64,000 nucleotides of DNA from Gaiellasilicea sp963802765. Lineage in GTDB: Bacteria; Actinomycetota; Thermoleophilia; Gaiellales; Gaiellaceae. The position numbers and the translations under genes are program-made. Under the pieces are notes generated by a model. The model had not been told where the DNA came from. It ran no database searches and worked only from the letters and a program-made list of their open reading frames with translations. Of the stretch, positions 45,302 to 55,794 are shown one piece after another. Within the stretch, counting starts at the first letter, position 1; each line of letters starts with the position of its first letter. The stretch is taken from NCBI GenBank assembly GCA_963802765.1, contig CAWDJZ010000012.1:1-64000 (forward strand), read 5' to 3'.

Positions 45302-47041
45302 GCGCGCGTCACCACCAGCGAGCCGCCGCGCCAGCTCGCCCGACCAGCCCGGCGGGATCCACGCCGTCGCTCCGTCGAGCTCGACCACTCCGGACAAAGG
45401 TGGCCCTGTAGACACCTGGGGTAGGGCCAACGTTGGCCCTGTGGACACCTGGGCCATCCTGAGCGCGACCAGCTCGAGCGGGCGGCCCCGATCGGCGTAG
45501 CCGTACCGCTCCTCGTGCGCCCTGTGGAACGTCTCAGCGAGGTCGCCGCCGAGCGGCACGGTCAGTTCGAACGACTGGCCTGCGTAGCGCAGATCTGCCT
45601 CTCCATCCTCCGGCAGCTCGCCCGCTTCGGCGAGCGGGACGACGAGCGACCGCACTTCGTCGCGGCGTTCGTCGCCGACGGCGAGCCCGAGCGCGGACAG
45701 GACGCCCGCCGCGGCCGGGACGACCACGGTCCCGATCTCGAGCTCGTCGGCGAGGGCGCAGGCGTGAAGCGCGCCCGCACCTCCGAACGCGACGAGGGCG
45801 AAGTCGCGTGGATCGAGGCCGCGCTCGACCGAGACGACGCGCAGCGCCGCCAGCATCTCGGCGTTCACGACGTCGATCACGTCCTCCGGCTCGGCGCCGA
45901 CGCGTCGCCAGCGCGCGCTCGGCGGCGTCGCGATCGAGCTCGAGCCCGCCGGCCAGCCGGCCCGGCAGTCGGCCGAGGAGGAGATTGGCGTCGGTGACGG
46001 TCGGTCGATCGCCTCCGCGGCCGTAGCACGCTGGCCCTGGCTCGGCGCCCGCGCTCTGCGGGCCGACCCGGAGCGCCCGCCGGTGTCGCGCCAGGCGAGC
46101 GACCTCCGCCGGCGCCGACGGTGTGGACGTCGAGCGTCGGCAGCCGGATCGGCAGCCCGCCGACGAGCCGCTCGCTCGAGCGCGTGGCCTCGCCGCCGAC
46201 GATCGCGCAGACGTCCGTCGAGGTGCCGCCCATGTCGAACGCGAGCGCATCGTCGATCCCGGCGAGCGCGGCGACGCGGCTCGCGCCGACGACGCCCGCG
46301 GCGGGGCCCGACAACAGCGCCCGCGCCGCGTGGGCCGCCGCCTCCTCGATCGAGGCGACGCCGCCCGACGAGCGCATCACGAGCGGCTCCGGCAGGCCGC
46401 CCTCTGCGCAGCGCCCGGCGAGGGCGCGAAGGTAGCGGGCGAGCAGCGGGCCGAGGTAGGCGTCCGCGGCGGTCGTCGAGGCGCGCTCGTACTCCCGGAA
46501 CTCGGGCGCCGACTCGTGCGAGGCGACGACGTGCGCCTCCGGGTGGCGGCGCCGCAGCTCCGCGACGACCGCCTGCTCGTGGGAGGGATCGCGGAAGGAG
46601 AAGAGCAGGCAGACGGCGATCGCCTCCGCGTCCCCGAGCTCCGGTAGAGAGGAGAGGTCGAGCGGCGTGAGCTCGCCGTCCGGCCCGATCCGGCCGCGCA
46701 CGCCGTGGCAGCGCTCGAGCGGCACGAGCGGCTCCGGATGCGCGCGCGCAGAGCCGGTAGAGGTGCGCACGATCCTGTCGGCGGAGGTGGAGCACGTGCT
46801 CGAACCCCTCCGTGGCCACGAGCGCCGTGCGCGCGCCGCGGCGCTCGAGCAGCGCGTTCGTCGCGATCGTCGTCCCGTGAGTGAAGCGTTCGAGCTCCCC
46901 TGCTCCGACCGCCTCGGCCGCGGCCAGAACCGACTCCTCCTGCCGCCGGGCGGTCGGCACCTTCGCCGTCCGCAGCTCGTCGCCGTCGAGCAGGACGGCG
47001 TCGGTGAAGGTGCCGCCGACGTCGACGCCGAGGATCGCCAC
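45298..47041 (-). CDS. hydantoinase/oxoprolinase A subunit, multiply frameshifted
   Basis: ATP-dependent A subunit, about 580 residues. GTG 47041 begins VAILGVDVGGTFTDAVLLDG (actin-like phosphate motif) and LERFTHGTTIATNALLERRG; further frames give EAIAVCLLFSFRDPSHEQAV, LPEPLVMRSSGGVASIEEAA, DDALAFDMGGTSTDVCAIVG, AGAEPGPACYGRGGDRPTVT, DFALVAFGGAGALHACALAD and GVVELDGATAWIPPGWSGE, ending LVVTRA at 45298. Breaks near 46770, 46070, 45910 and 45330. The C-terminal part contains a tandem repeat encoding QVSTGPTLALPQVSTGPPL in place of the usual longer linker. Confidence 0.85.
45392..45453. repeat. tandem 29-bp repeat with 16-bp palindrome inside hyuA
   Basis: Two copies (45392-45420 and 45425-45453) match at 25 of 29 bases with a 33-bp (11-codon) period. 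The second contains the perfect palindrome GGGCCAACGTTGGCCC (45424-45439). Both are read in the same frame as QVSTGP. Confidence 0.75.
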
Positions 47042-47088
47042 AGCACGACTCTACGAGGCCGATCGGAGAGCTAGTACCATCGCCGGGC

Positions 47089-48336
47089 ATGAAGTTGCTG
47101 CTCGTCTCGCTCTACTGGCCGCCGGCGGGGGGCGGCGGTGTCCAGCGGCCGCTCAAGTTCGCCCAGTACCTGCCGGCCCTCGGGATCGAGACGCACGTGC
47201 TCGCGCCCGACGATCCGAAGTGGATCCACCAGGACGACAGCCCGCGCGTGCCGACCCAGGCGTGGGTGCACCGCGCCCGCTACATCGGGCCGAAGGGGCG
47301 CAAGCCGGCCGAGGAGCTGCACGGCAAGGAGGGCGTCGAGCGAGCGCTCGTTCAGGCGCGGCTCGCGGGCCGCCGGCTGCTCGTCCCGGACGAGAACGTG
47401 AGCTGGAACCTGACCGCGATCCCGGCCGCGATCCGGATCGCGCGCGCCGAGGAGATCGACGTCGTCCTCACCACTTCCCCGCCCGCCTCCGTCCATCTCG
47501 TGGGCGCCGCGGTGAAGAAAGCCACCGGCGCGAAGTGGGTCGCCGATCTGCGCGACTCGCTCGTCGCCCACCCGCACCGGCGCGCGGAGAGCTTCGCCGT
47601 GCGCGCGAAGGAGAAGGTCGACGAGGGCATCGCCCGCCTCGTCGCCCATTCGGCCGACGCGATCACGTGCGTCTCGGACGCGATCGCCGACGAGGCGCGC
47701 GGCTTCTCGCCGCGCGGCAAGGTCGTGACGATCTCGAACGGCTGCGACTTCGACGACTTCGCGGGGCTCGACTACACCCCGGGCAAACGCTTCCGGATCA
47801 CCCACACCGGCAGCTTCTTCGGCAAGCGCGACCCGCGCCCGTTCCTGACCGCGCTCGACGAGTCGGGGCTCGACGTCGTCGCCCGCTTCCTCGGCGACTT
47901 CCGCTCCTCCGACCGCGAGTGGGCGGTCGAGCGGGGCCTGGACGACCGTCTCGAGCTGATCCCCTACGCCCCGCGCCAGACCGCGCTCGAGCTGCAGCGC
48001 GACTCCGAGGCGCTGCTCCTGCTGATCCCGGACGCGGGCGGCCGCGGCAAGGGCGTGCTCTCCGGGAAGGTGTTCGAGTACCTCGCCGCCGAGCGGCCGA
48101 TCCTCGCTGCCGTCCCGCCGGACGGCGCCGCCGCCGAGCTGATCCGCGAGACGGGAGCCGGCGTGATCGCGCCGCCGGACGACGTCGAAGCGCTGAAGCG
48201 GGCGCTCGGCGAGCTGCACGAGCGCTTCGCGAACGGCGGACTGCCCGCGACGCAGATACCGGAGGAGACCCGCTACCGCCTCTCGCGGCGCGCCCGCGCC
48301 GAGGAGCTGGCGGAGCTCGTCCACTCGCTGCAATGA
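47089..48336 (+). CDS. GT4 family glycosyltransferase
   Basis: Intact 415-residue GT-B enzyme. N-terminal LLLVSLYWPPAGGGGVQRPL with the glycine-rich acceptor loop, IDVVLTTSPPASVHLVGAAV, AKWVADLRDSLVAHPHRR, second domain ITHTGSFFGKRDPRPFLTAL and donor site LSGKVFEYLAAERPILAAVP. Resembles GT4 enzymes of O-antigen or capsule loci. ATG 47089, 47 bp from the divergent hydantoinase gene; the stop overlaps the polymerase ATG (ATGA). Confidence 0.92.
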   Translation: MKLLLVSLYWPPAGGGGVQRPLKFAQYLPALGIETHVLAPDDPKWIHQDDSPRVPTQAWVHRARYIGPKGRKPAEELHGKEGVERALVQARLAGRRLLVPDENVSWNLTAIPAAIRIARAEEIDVVLTTSPPASVHLVGAAVKKATGAKWVADLRDSLVAHPHRRAESFAVRAKEKVDEGIARLVAHSADAITCVSDAIADEARGFSPRGKVVTISNGCDFDDFAGLDYTPGKRFRITHTGSFFGKRDPRPFLTALDESGLDVVARFLGDFRSSDREWAVERGLDDRLELIPYAPRQTALELQRDSEALLLLIPDAGGRGKGVLSGKVFEYLAAERPILAAVPPDGAAAELIRETGAGVIAPPDDVEALKRALGELHERFANGGLPATQIPEETRYRLSRRARAEELAELVHSLQ

Positions 48337-49658
48337 CCGCCGCCGCCCTGACCCGCGCGAAGCCCGGCCCCGTCGTCGACGCGCTCTTCCTCGCGACCGT
48401 CTTCACGGTCACGTTCTCGAAGCTGCAGTGGGAGGTCGCCGGCACGCTCAGCCTCTCCGACGTCCTCACGGCGCTCTTCCTCGTCGCCGTCGTCGGCACG
48501 CGGCTCGGGACCGGCGACCGGCGGCTCGCCTGGGGAGCGGCCGTGGCGGCGCTCTTCTTCGTCGGCTTCCTCGCCGTCTACCTGATCGGCTTCTTCAACC
48601 TCGACACCGAGGAGGCCCTCGCGCAGTGGGCGAAGGGGATGGTCAAGTTCGTCCTCCACTTCCTCTTCCTCGTCGCCGGGATCTCGTACCTGGCGCGCCG
48701 GGCCGAACGCTTCTACTGGTGGACGCTCACGGCCTTCATGGCCGGCTTCGCCGCGAACGCGCTCTACGGGATCGTCCAGCTCGGGTTCGCCGAGGTGGCG
48801 GACGTCAACCTCGACCAGTCGCTGCTCTCGCCGATCACGGGCGGCGCGAGCCAGATCAACATCTACGGCGCGATCGAAGGGCAGAGCGTCTACCGGCCGA
48901 ACGCGCTGACCGGCGACCCGAACCACCTCGGGATCGAGCTCGTGATCCCGCTGCTCGTGCTGACGCCGCTCTACCTGCGGCTCGAACGGGGCCACCGGCT
49001 GCGCGCGCCCCTCGCCGTCCTGCTCGCGTTCCTGCTCCTCGTCGAGCTGGCGACGCTGTCCCGGTCGGCGCTCCTCGGCCTCGGTGCCGGCCTGCTCGTG
49101 CTCGCCGTTCCCTACCGGCACAAGCTCTTCAGCCGCGAGCTGCTCGCGCCGCTCGGGGCGGTCGCTCTCGCGCTCGCCCTCTTCCTCGCTGCCCGCTGGG
49201 CGTTCTTCGAGCAGGTCCTGCGCAGCCGCGTCGACACCTCCGCGCGCGGTACCTCGACCCACTTCGACGTCTACGGCTTCATCCCGGACGTGCTCACCTC
49301 GAACCCGTTCTTCGGCCTCGGTCTGAACAACTTCTCGGTCTACTACGAGTTCGTCACGGGCCGGACGAACTTCGGCCCGCACTCGTTCTACGTCGCGACG
49401 CTCGTGGAGACGGGGCTCATCGGGACGGCGCTCTTCGTCGCCTTCCTCTGGCACATGTTCCGGCGCCTCGGCCGCCTGCGCGCGATCGGGCGCGCGCTCG
49501 CCTCGCCGCGGATCCGCCCGCTCGCGTGGGGGATGACGGCCGCGCTCGTCGGCACGATCGCCGCGAACGCCTTCTACCTGACGATGTCCTTCTACTACTT
49601 CTTCGCGTTCGCGATGCTCGCGCTCGCGGCGCCGATCGTTTTCGCGCGCCGTCTGTGA
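48333..49658 (+). CDS. O-antigen ligase/polymerase family protein (Wzy-like)
   Basis: Intact 441-residue membrane protein with about eleven helices. The Wzy_C hallmark is TSNPFFGLGLNNFSVYYEFV and GPHSFYVATLVETGLIGTAL; the large loop before it holds NALTGDPNHLGIELVIPLLV. It would polymerise repeat units or join the polymer to a carrier outside the membrane. Coupled to the GT4 genes on both sides (ATGA, GTGA). Confidence 0.9.
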   Translation: MTAAALTRAKPGPVVDALFLATVFTVTFSKLQWEVAGTLSLSDVLTALFLVAVVGTRLGTGDRRLAWGAAVAALFFVGFLAVYLIGFFNLDTEEALAQWAKGMVKFVLHFLFLVAGISYLARRAERFYWWTLTAFMAGFAANALYGIVQLGFAEVADVNLDQSLLSPITGGASQINIYGAIEGQSVYRPNALTGDPNHLGIELVIPLLVLTPLYLRLERGHRLRAPLAVLLAFLLLVELATLSRSALLGLGAGLLVLAVPYRHKLFSRELLAPLGAVALALALFLAARWAFFEQVLRSRVDTSARGTSTHFDVYGFIPDVLTSNPFFGLGLNNFSVYYEFVTGRTNFGPHSFYVATLVETGLIGTALFVAFLWHMFRRLGRLRAIGRALASPRIRPLAWGMTAALVGTIAANAFYLTMSFYYFFAFAMLALAAPIVFARRL

Positions 49659-50660
49659 AGAGTCGTCGTCCTGACGACGTCCTACCCGCGGCGACGAGCG
49701 GGACGTCGCCGGGCCTGTTCGTCCGTGACGCGGTCGAGAGCGTGCGGGCGACAGGGGGTGGAAGTCGAGGTCGTCTCGCCGGCGTCGTTCCGGCACTTCG
49801 GCATCGCGTACGGGCACGGAATCATTGGGGAACCTGCGCCGGCGCCCTTGGCTCGCGTTGTTGCTGCCTGCCTTTCTCTTCTCGTTCGCTCGCGCCGCGC
49901 GGCGGGCTGCGCGCGACGCCGACCTCGTGCACGCACACTGGCTTCCATCCGGGCTCGTCGCGCTGACGACCGGAAGCCGTTCGTCGTCCAGCTCTGGGGG
50001 ACGGACGTCGAGCTGGCGCGGCGTGCACCATGGCTCGTTCCGCCCGATCCTGCGCCGGGCTCGGCTCGCGATCGGCGCTTCCGAGTACCTCGCCGGCGCG
50101 GCTCGCGAGCTCGAGCGCACGCGAAGTGCGCGTGATCCCGAGCCCGGTCGAGATCCCTGAGTCGGTCGGTGAGCCGGACGACCCGCCGCACGTCCTCTTC
50201 GTCGGTCGCCTCTCGCCGGAGAAGGGGATCCACGAGTTCCTCGCGGCGACGGAGGGCCTGCCGCCGCGTGATCGTCGGCGCCGGGCCGGTCGACGTCCCC
50301 GAGGCGGTCGGCTTCGTCCCTCACGCCGAGCTCGGGTCGTACTACGAGCGCGCCGCACTCGTCTGCGTCCCTCACGTCGCGAGGGCTACGGGTTCGTCGC
50401 GCGCGAGGCGATGGCGCACGGCCGCCCGGTCGTGGCGACTGCTGTCGGCGGCCTCGCCGACGCCGTCGAGGACGGCGTCACCGGGGTGCTCGTCCGGTCG
50501 ACGCCACCGCGCTGCGCGAGCCGTCGAGCGCCTGCTTGCCGACGCGAGCTCCGAGCACGCCTCGGCGCGGCCGCCCGGGACCGGGCTCGCTCCGAGTTCG
50601 GCGTCGGCTCGGCTGCGACGCGCGGTCGTCTCGGCGTACGAGCACAATGTCCGGCGATGA
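49655..50660 (+). CDS. GT4 family glycosyltransferase, multiply frameshifted
   Basis: GT-B enzyme of about 335 residues, broken into many frames. The GTG at 49655 overlaps the polymerase TGA; an extra A near 49659 breaks an expected VVVLTTSYPRR start. Later pieces: LFVRDAVE, VEVVSPASFRHFGIAYGHG, VHAHWLPSGLVALTT, KPFVVQLWGTDVELARRAPW, HVLFVGRLSPEKGIHEFLAA, VIVGAGPVDVPEAVGFVPH and the donor site GYGFVAREAMAHGRPVVATA, then SAYEHNVRR. At least six breaks. The stop overlaps the next ATG (ATGA). Confidence 0.75.
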
Positions 50661-51662
50661 CGAGCGAGGCGTGCGCTGATCACCGGCATCGGCGGCCAGG
50701 ACGGCTCGCTGCTCGCCGAGCTGCTGCTGGAGCAGGGCTACGAGGTCTTCGGCATCGTCCGCCAGCCGACGTCGGAGCGGTATCCGAACCTCGACGCGGT
50801 CGCGGGACCGCGATCGAACTGATCCAGGCCGACCTGCTCGACGAGCTCTCGCTCGTCGACGCGCTCGAGACGTCGCAGCCGCACGAGGTCTACAACCTCG
50901 CCGCGCCCTCGTTCGTGCCGATGTCGTGGGAGCAGCCGGCGCTGACGGCCGAGTTCGCCGCCGTCGGCGCGACGGCGCTCCTGGAGGCGGTGCGACTGAT
51001 CGACGCCGAGACGCGCGGGTCTACCAGGCCGCGTCGAGTGAGATCTTCGGCGAGCCGCTCGGACGCGCCGCAGACCGAGGACGACGCCCGTCGTGCCGCT
51101 GACGCCGTACGGCGCCGCGAAGGCGTACTCGTTCTTCATCGTGCGCTCGTATCGGCGCCGCTACGGCCTGCACGCTCGTCCGGGATCCTCTACAACCACG
51201 AGTCGCCGCGGCGGCCGCTCGACTTCCTGCCCCGGAAGGTGGCGAACGGCGCCGCGCGGATCTCGCTCGGGCTTGCAGGACGACGCTCTTGCTCGGCGAC
51301 CTCGACGCGCGCCGCGACTGGGGCTTACGCCGGCGACTACGTGCGCGCGATGTGGCTGATGCTGCAGCAGGACGAGCCCGACGACTACGTGATCGCGACC
51401 GGGCGTCACCCACTCGCGTCGAGGAGCTCGTCGGAGTGCGCGTTCGCCCACGTCGGGCTCGACTGGCGCGGACCACGTCCCGGTCGACGAGTCGCTGCGA
51501 CGCGGCAGGGCCGAGCTTCCGTAACCTCGTCGGCGACTCGCGAAAGGCGCCGAGCGGCTTCGGCTGGGAGCCGACGATGGACTTCGCCTCGCTCGTGCGC
51601 CTGCTCGTCGACGCCGATCTCGCGGCGCTCGGGCATCGTCGACGCGGCCGGGCGAGACGTGA
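50657..51662 (+). CDS. GDP-mannose 4,6-dehydratase-like SDR, frameshifted
   Basis: NDP-sugar dehydratase of about 335 residues. In the next frame after ATG 50657: LITGIGGQDGSLLAELLLEQ (the GMD GxDGxxL variant of the NAD motif), then IELIQADLLDELSLVDALE, VYNLAAPSFVPMSWEQPALT, VYQAASSEIFGEPL, VPLTPYGAAKAYSFFIVRSY (YxxxK) and ILYNHESPRRPLDFLPRKVA, the GMD signature. The ending DFASLVRLLVDADLAAL runs to a stop at 51660-51662. Six or more frame changes. Likely makes GDP-4-keto-6-deoxymannose for the glycan. Confidence 0.82.
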
Positions 51663-51887
51663 GCGTCGCGACGAGCGGAACAGGCCTGGCGCGAGCGGCA
51701 CGCTCGCGATCGGCGCCCCTCACGACGATCGACCTGATCCTGACGAGCGCGATCGCCATCGTGCTGTTGCCGGAGGTCGTCTCGCGGGCGGCGGTCGAGC
51801 GCGACACGAAGGAGATCCCTCGACGCCAGGTAGCCGTGCGGCGCCTGCATCTCGCTTGCGGCACAGGCCGACGAGTCCGCGGCGCTA

Positions 51888-53998
51888 TCAACTCTGGTTC
51901 AGTCGTGTGGATACGTCAGCGAGTGGAGCCGCCTGCACGTCATGAACGACGACGCCGTCAGCGCTCGAGCGTACTTCGACATCCGCCGCGCCTGAGGGGA
52001 GTTCGAGGCGGCCGGTCAGCAGAGCCTCGGAGCCAGCCGGGGTGATTGTCGTTCCGAGAAGCTCTCCGTTCCGGTGCAGCGACACGTTCGCAGCCGCGAC
52101 CGAGGAAAGGCGCAGGCGCAGCTCGAAGGACTTCGCGAGGCCGTCGTTCGTGATCGACATGTGCGCGGCCTGTCCCGGCATCCTCGTATCGCCGGCCGCG
52201 GTTGGTGAAAATCCTTCGCCGAACGAGACGTCCGCCGCGCCGAGGCCCTGCGTCGCAGCGATTGCTGCAGCGTTGTCGGCGAGAACTTTGTCGACGTTGG
52301 CGGGGGGCGACATGACGCGGAACACCCGGACATCTCCAAAGCGGGCTAGCGCAGCGAAGTCGGGAGAACCGAGAACGGGAGGCGTCTCGCCCTGAGCGCG
52401 ATACACGTCGTCGTGCAGCACGACGTAGCGGACGCGCTCCGCGGCCAACACACTCGGCGTGCCCGGATCCGTCACATACCGCGTAAAGACGCGGATGGCG
52501 TGCTCACGAGTAAGCCCGTACCCGCCGCCGAAGACCGTGTAGTGAGGCTGCCCGTGAAATCGTTGGTTGTAGTGCTCGGACCGGGCAAGGTCGATCGCCG
52601 GTTGCTTGTCGGTGTACTGCGGATAGTGAGCGACAATCCCGCGAGGCTGCTGCGCTAACCACCGAACGTAGTCTGGAGGATTCTGGCGGCGTTCCACGTC
52701 GTGATGGGGCCGGGCAGCGAGCTCGACGATGCAAGCTACGACAGCGGCGGCGGCGACCCAGTAGCTCTTGCGCCGCAGGAGCACAGCCAGTGCGGCAGCT
52801 GCGAGGACCGCAAGGCCGATGCCAGCGATATAGCCGAAGCGGACATAGAAGCGATAAAACGTGGTGATCTGTCCGCCGACGTAAGCCGGAGCAGGAATCG
52901 AGACGCCGCCAACGTGCACGAGTCGCGGCATCGAGAAGATCACGGCGAGAGGAACCAGAATCGCGGCGTACCCAGAGCGAGCCGCTGCGACCGGAGAAGG
53001 AGCTCCGACGTCTCACGAGGAGAAAAACTGAGAAGGCTGCGAGGGCGATCGTCGAGTACCCGAAGTAGACGAGCTTCTCGCCCAACGATTGATCGAGAAA
53101 CAGGCGCGCCAGCCACCCGAGGAACGGGTTCTCCTCAGACGGCAGCAGATATGAGCCCAGCGCCGCTCCCACGCGATTGGAGCTGGTCAAGCGGGTTGTC
53201 CAGCCCCCGGTTGACGCGGTCGCGCTCGGTTAGGTAAGCAACCGCACCGGGCGCCAGCATGACGGTCGTCACCGCTCCGGTCGCGCATGCCAAGGTGCAA
53301 GCCCAGAGTCGATCCGCCCATCTCTTCTCCGTCGCGAACACCGTTATCAGCGCGAGCGCGACCGGAAGCGTTGCGAAGAAGCCGAAGTAGGCTGCGACCC
53401 AGAACGCGCCCCCCAGTGCTGCGCCGAGGACGAGCGCCGCGCGAATCGTGCGACGCTCTATCAGGACAAGACAGGCGAGGACGACCAGCACCAAGATCCA
53501 GCCCTGCGTGAACGTGAGGTGTCCGTCGAAGGCACGTCGGAACATCCACGGGTTGAACGCGACGATGTAGCCGAGCAGGAGAGACGGAATCATTCCGAAC
53601 CGCAGCCAACGGCCGAGGGCGTACCCCGCAACAGCGGTACCCAATATCCCCAGCAGGATGAAGAGGTTCAACGCGGCTGTCAGCCCGACGAGCTGCGATA
53701 CGAGCACGATGAAGGTCGACTGAACCGGCTGGACGAACTCGACCGCGGCTTGCTGCGGGTATCCCTCCGGCGCGCCGTTGAGTGTGTCGTGCCTGAACGT
53801 CCACGGAATCTCGCCCGCCTCACGCATCGCCCAGTAACCGCGCAAACCGTTCGTCGCGTCGCTCGGGCCGACGAGTACGTGCGTTCCCAGGTGGGCGATG
53901 AGCGGTGCGAACCAGATGCACGTGACGACCACGAAGAACGCGACGACCGCTGGCCATCCGCCCAGGAATCGGGACACGCGATTCGAGCGCGCGTTCAA
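51888..53998 (-). CDS. polytopic membrane protein (YfhO/GT-C-like), frameshifted
   Basis: About 700 residues. From a TTG at 53998: WPAVVAFFVVVTCIWFAPLI, an external loop with IPWTFRHDTLNGAPEGYPQQ, then helices (FILLGILGTAVAGYALGRWL, GWILVLVVLACLVLIERR). Breaks near 53165 (GSYLLPSEENPFLGWLARLF) and 53020 (IFSMPRLVHVGGVSIPAPAY). The C-terminus is a beta-type extracytoplasmic domain (VVLHDDVYRAQGETPPVLG, MSITNDGLAKSFELRLRLSS). This resembles YfhO-like and GT-C glycan-modifying enzymes. A rearranged relative lies at 56877-58864. Convergent with the dehydratase; 225 bp between them hold no clear gene. Confidence 0.7.
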
Positions 53999-54135
53999 GC
54001 TGTGGCTTCGTAGCCCTCATGAATTTGGCGGGCAGCCTGCTGCAGTGCGCCGCGCCGCCCCGGGCGCCGAGTATAGAGACGTCGTCGGACTCACCTAAAT
54101 GTGCAGGAAGCGATGCGGCGCGGACGCGTACGATC

Positions 54136-55794
54136 GTGTCGGTGTACGACGAGCCGCTCCTGAGCGTCGTGGTTCCGGTCTACAACCAGGCCGAGTCGAT
54201 ACTCGCGAACGTCGATGAGATCGAGCAGCGAGTGCGTTCGGGCCTTCGTGGCGCGACCTACGAGCTCATCGTCGTGTCCGACGGTTCTGCGGACGACACC
54301 GAGCAAGTCCTGCGGCGCCAGCCGCGGACCGTCGGTGCGGGTCTTTCACTACGACCGCAACTCGGGAAGGGCTACGCGCTGAAGCTCGGAGCCTCGAGGC
54401 GCGCGGGCAGTAGGATCGGGTTCTGCGACTCTGATCTCGATCTCGACCCGGGTGCCTTGCCTCGTTTCTTGAGGCATGCCGAGACGCGAGAGCTCGACAT
54501 CGTGATCGGGTCGAAGCGTCATCCGCGAGTCGGTCGTTCACTATCCGCGTGGCGCGCCGCGTCGGGAGCTGGCTGTATCAGCGCCTGGTCCGCGTCGCTG
54601 TTCCGACTCGACGTACGGGACACACAGGTCGGACTCAAGGTCTTTCGTCGCGAGGTGGCAGACGAAGTGTTGCCTCTGCTCATGGTCAAGCGTTTCGCGT
54701 TTGACCTCGAGCTGCTCGCGGTTGCTCGCGCGCTTGGCTTCTCGCGGATCGAGGAGCAGCCGATCCGCCTCGACTATCGCTTCACTGGGTCGGGCGTGCG
54801 CTCGATCGCGGTGTTACGTGCGCTGGTCGATACGGCGGCGATCTTCTATCGCCTTCGAATCCTCCGCTACTACCAGCGGAAGCGGCGCTCGCGGGTGCCT
54901 TCGGCTGGACGCGGCCACGCGGCGTACCGAGCCGCTCGTCTCCGTCGTCACGGTCGACCCGGCGCAGTGCCGCGGGCTCGACTGGCCGGAGCTCGAGGTG
55001 CTCGCAGGACGGACGGCCGAGCGCGCAGGCGGTCCAGCTGCCGCGATCGAGCGCGCACGGTGACGTGCTCGCGTTCCTCGAGCCTGGCGGGCGGCCGGCG
55101 AACAACTGGGTGTCGCGGCGACCGTCCGTTCCTCGGCCGCGGCGAGATCGCCGCCGTCGTCGTCCCGAAGATGGCGCCGCACGACGGGCCGCTCGGCTAC
55201 CGCGCCGCGGCCGCGATCGCCGAGTCGAGGCTGGGCGGCGGCTCGCTCTACTTCCGGTATCACGCCGGGCAACCTCCGGTACGTCGACGACTTCCCCGGC
55301 GCGAGCGTCGTTGTCGAAAGGGAGCGGTATCTCGAGCTCGGAGGAGCCTGTGGACGTGGTCGACTTGCCCCTGCGCCTGACAGCGAGCGCGGCGGCCGCG
55401 TCCTCTATACGCCGGAGACGGTCGTTGTCGGCTTCAGCGCCGCCGCTCTTCGTGCCGCACCTGCGGCAAACGCGTGCGTACGGCTGCCGGCGGGGACGTC
55501 AGGTGCGGCTGCGCGGCATGCAGCGCGATGCGGCCGAGCACGCTACTTGCCGGTGGCTCTGCTCGTGTTTCGTCTTCTTCGGCCCACTAGCGCTTCTCGC
55601 TGGGCGGTGGAGCTGCCACTCGCCTGGGCTCGCGGCTGCGTCGCGCTACGTCGTCGCGGTCGCGGCAGCGGCACGATCGCCGCGCTGCGCTTCCGCAGCA
55701 TTGCGGTCGGCGCTCTCACGGCGGCAGGGCTCGTGCTGACGCACTTCACATATGCGGCTGGGATTCGTCCGCGGTCTTGTGGACGCTGACATGA
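54136..55794 (+). CDS. GT2 glycosyltransferase with second GT2-like domain, frameshifted
   Basis: GTG 54136 starts a DPM-synthase-like GT2: EPLLSVVVPVYNQAESILAN, ATYELIVVSDGSADDTEQVL, GKGYALKLGAS, IGFCDSDLDLDPGALPRFLR (DxD), DVRDTQVGLKVFRREVADEV. After 54900, in other frames, a second GT2-like part follows without a stop: EPLVSVVTVDPAQCRGLDWP, AAVVVPKMAPHDGPLGYRAA, SLYFRYHAG, and a hydrophobic end (IAVGALTAAGLVLTHFTYAA). The stop (55792-55794) overlaps the next ATG. Frame changes near 54330, 54400, 54545, 54900, 55060, 55265 and 55330 or later. Confidence 0.72.

Noticed and set aside
49655..51662. Programmed frameshifting in the glycosyltransferase and dehydratase genes
   Set aside because: Six or more breaks per gene, no slippery sequences with downstream structures, and the same pattern across unrelated genes point to sequencing error.
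51663..51887. Possible continuation of plus-strand coding (TIDLILTSAIAIVLLPEVVS) after the dehydratase
   Set aside because: No start signal, no recognisable family and no support in other frames; lies between convergent genes.
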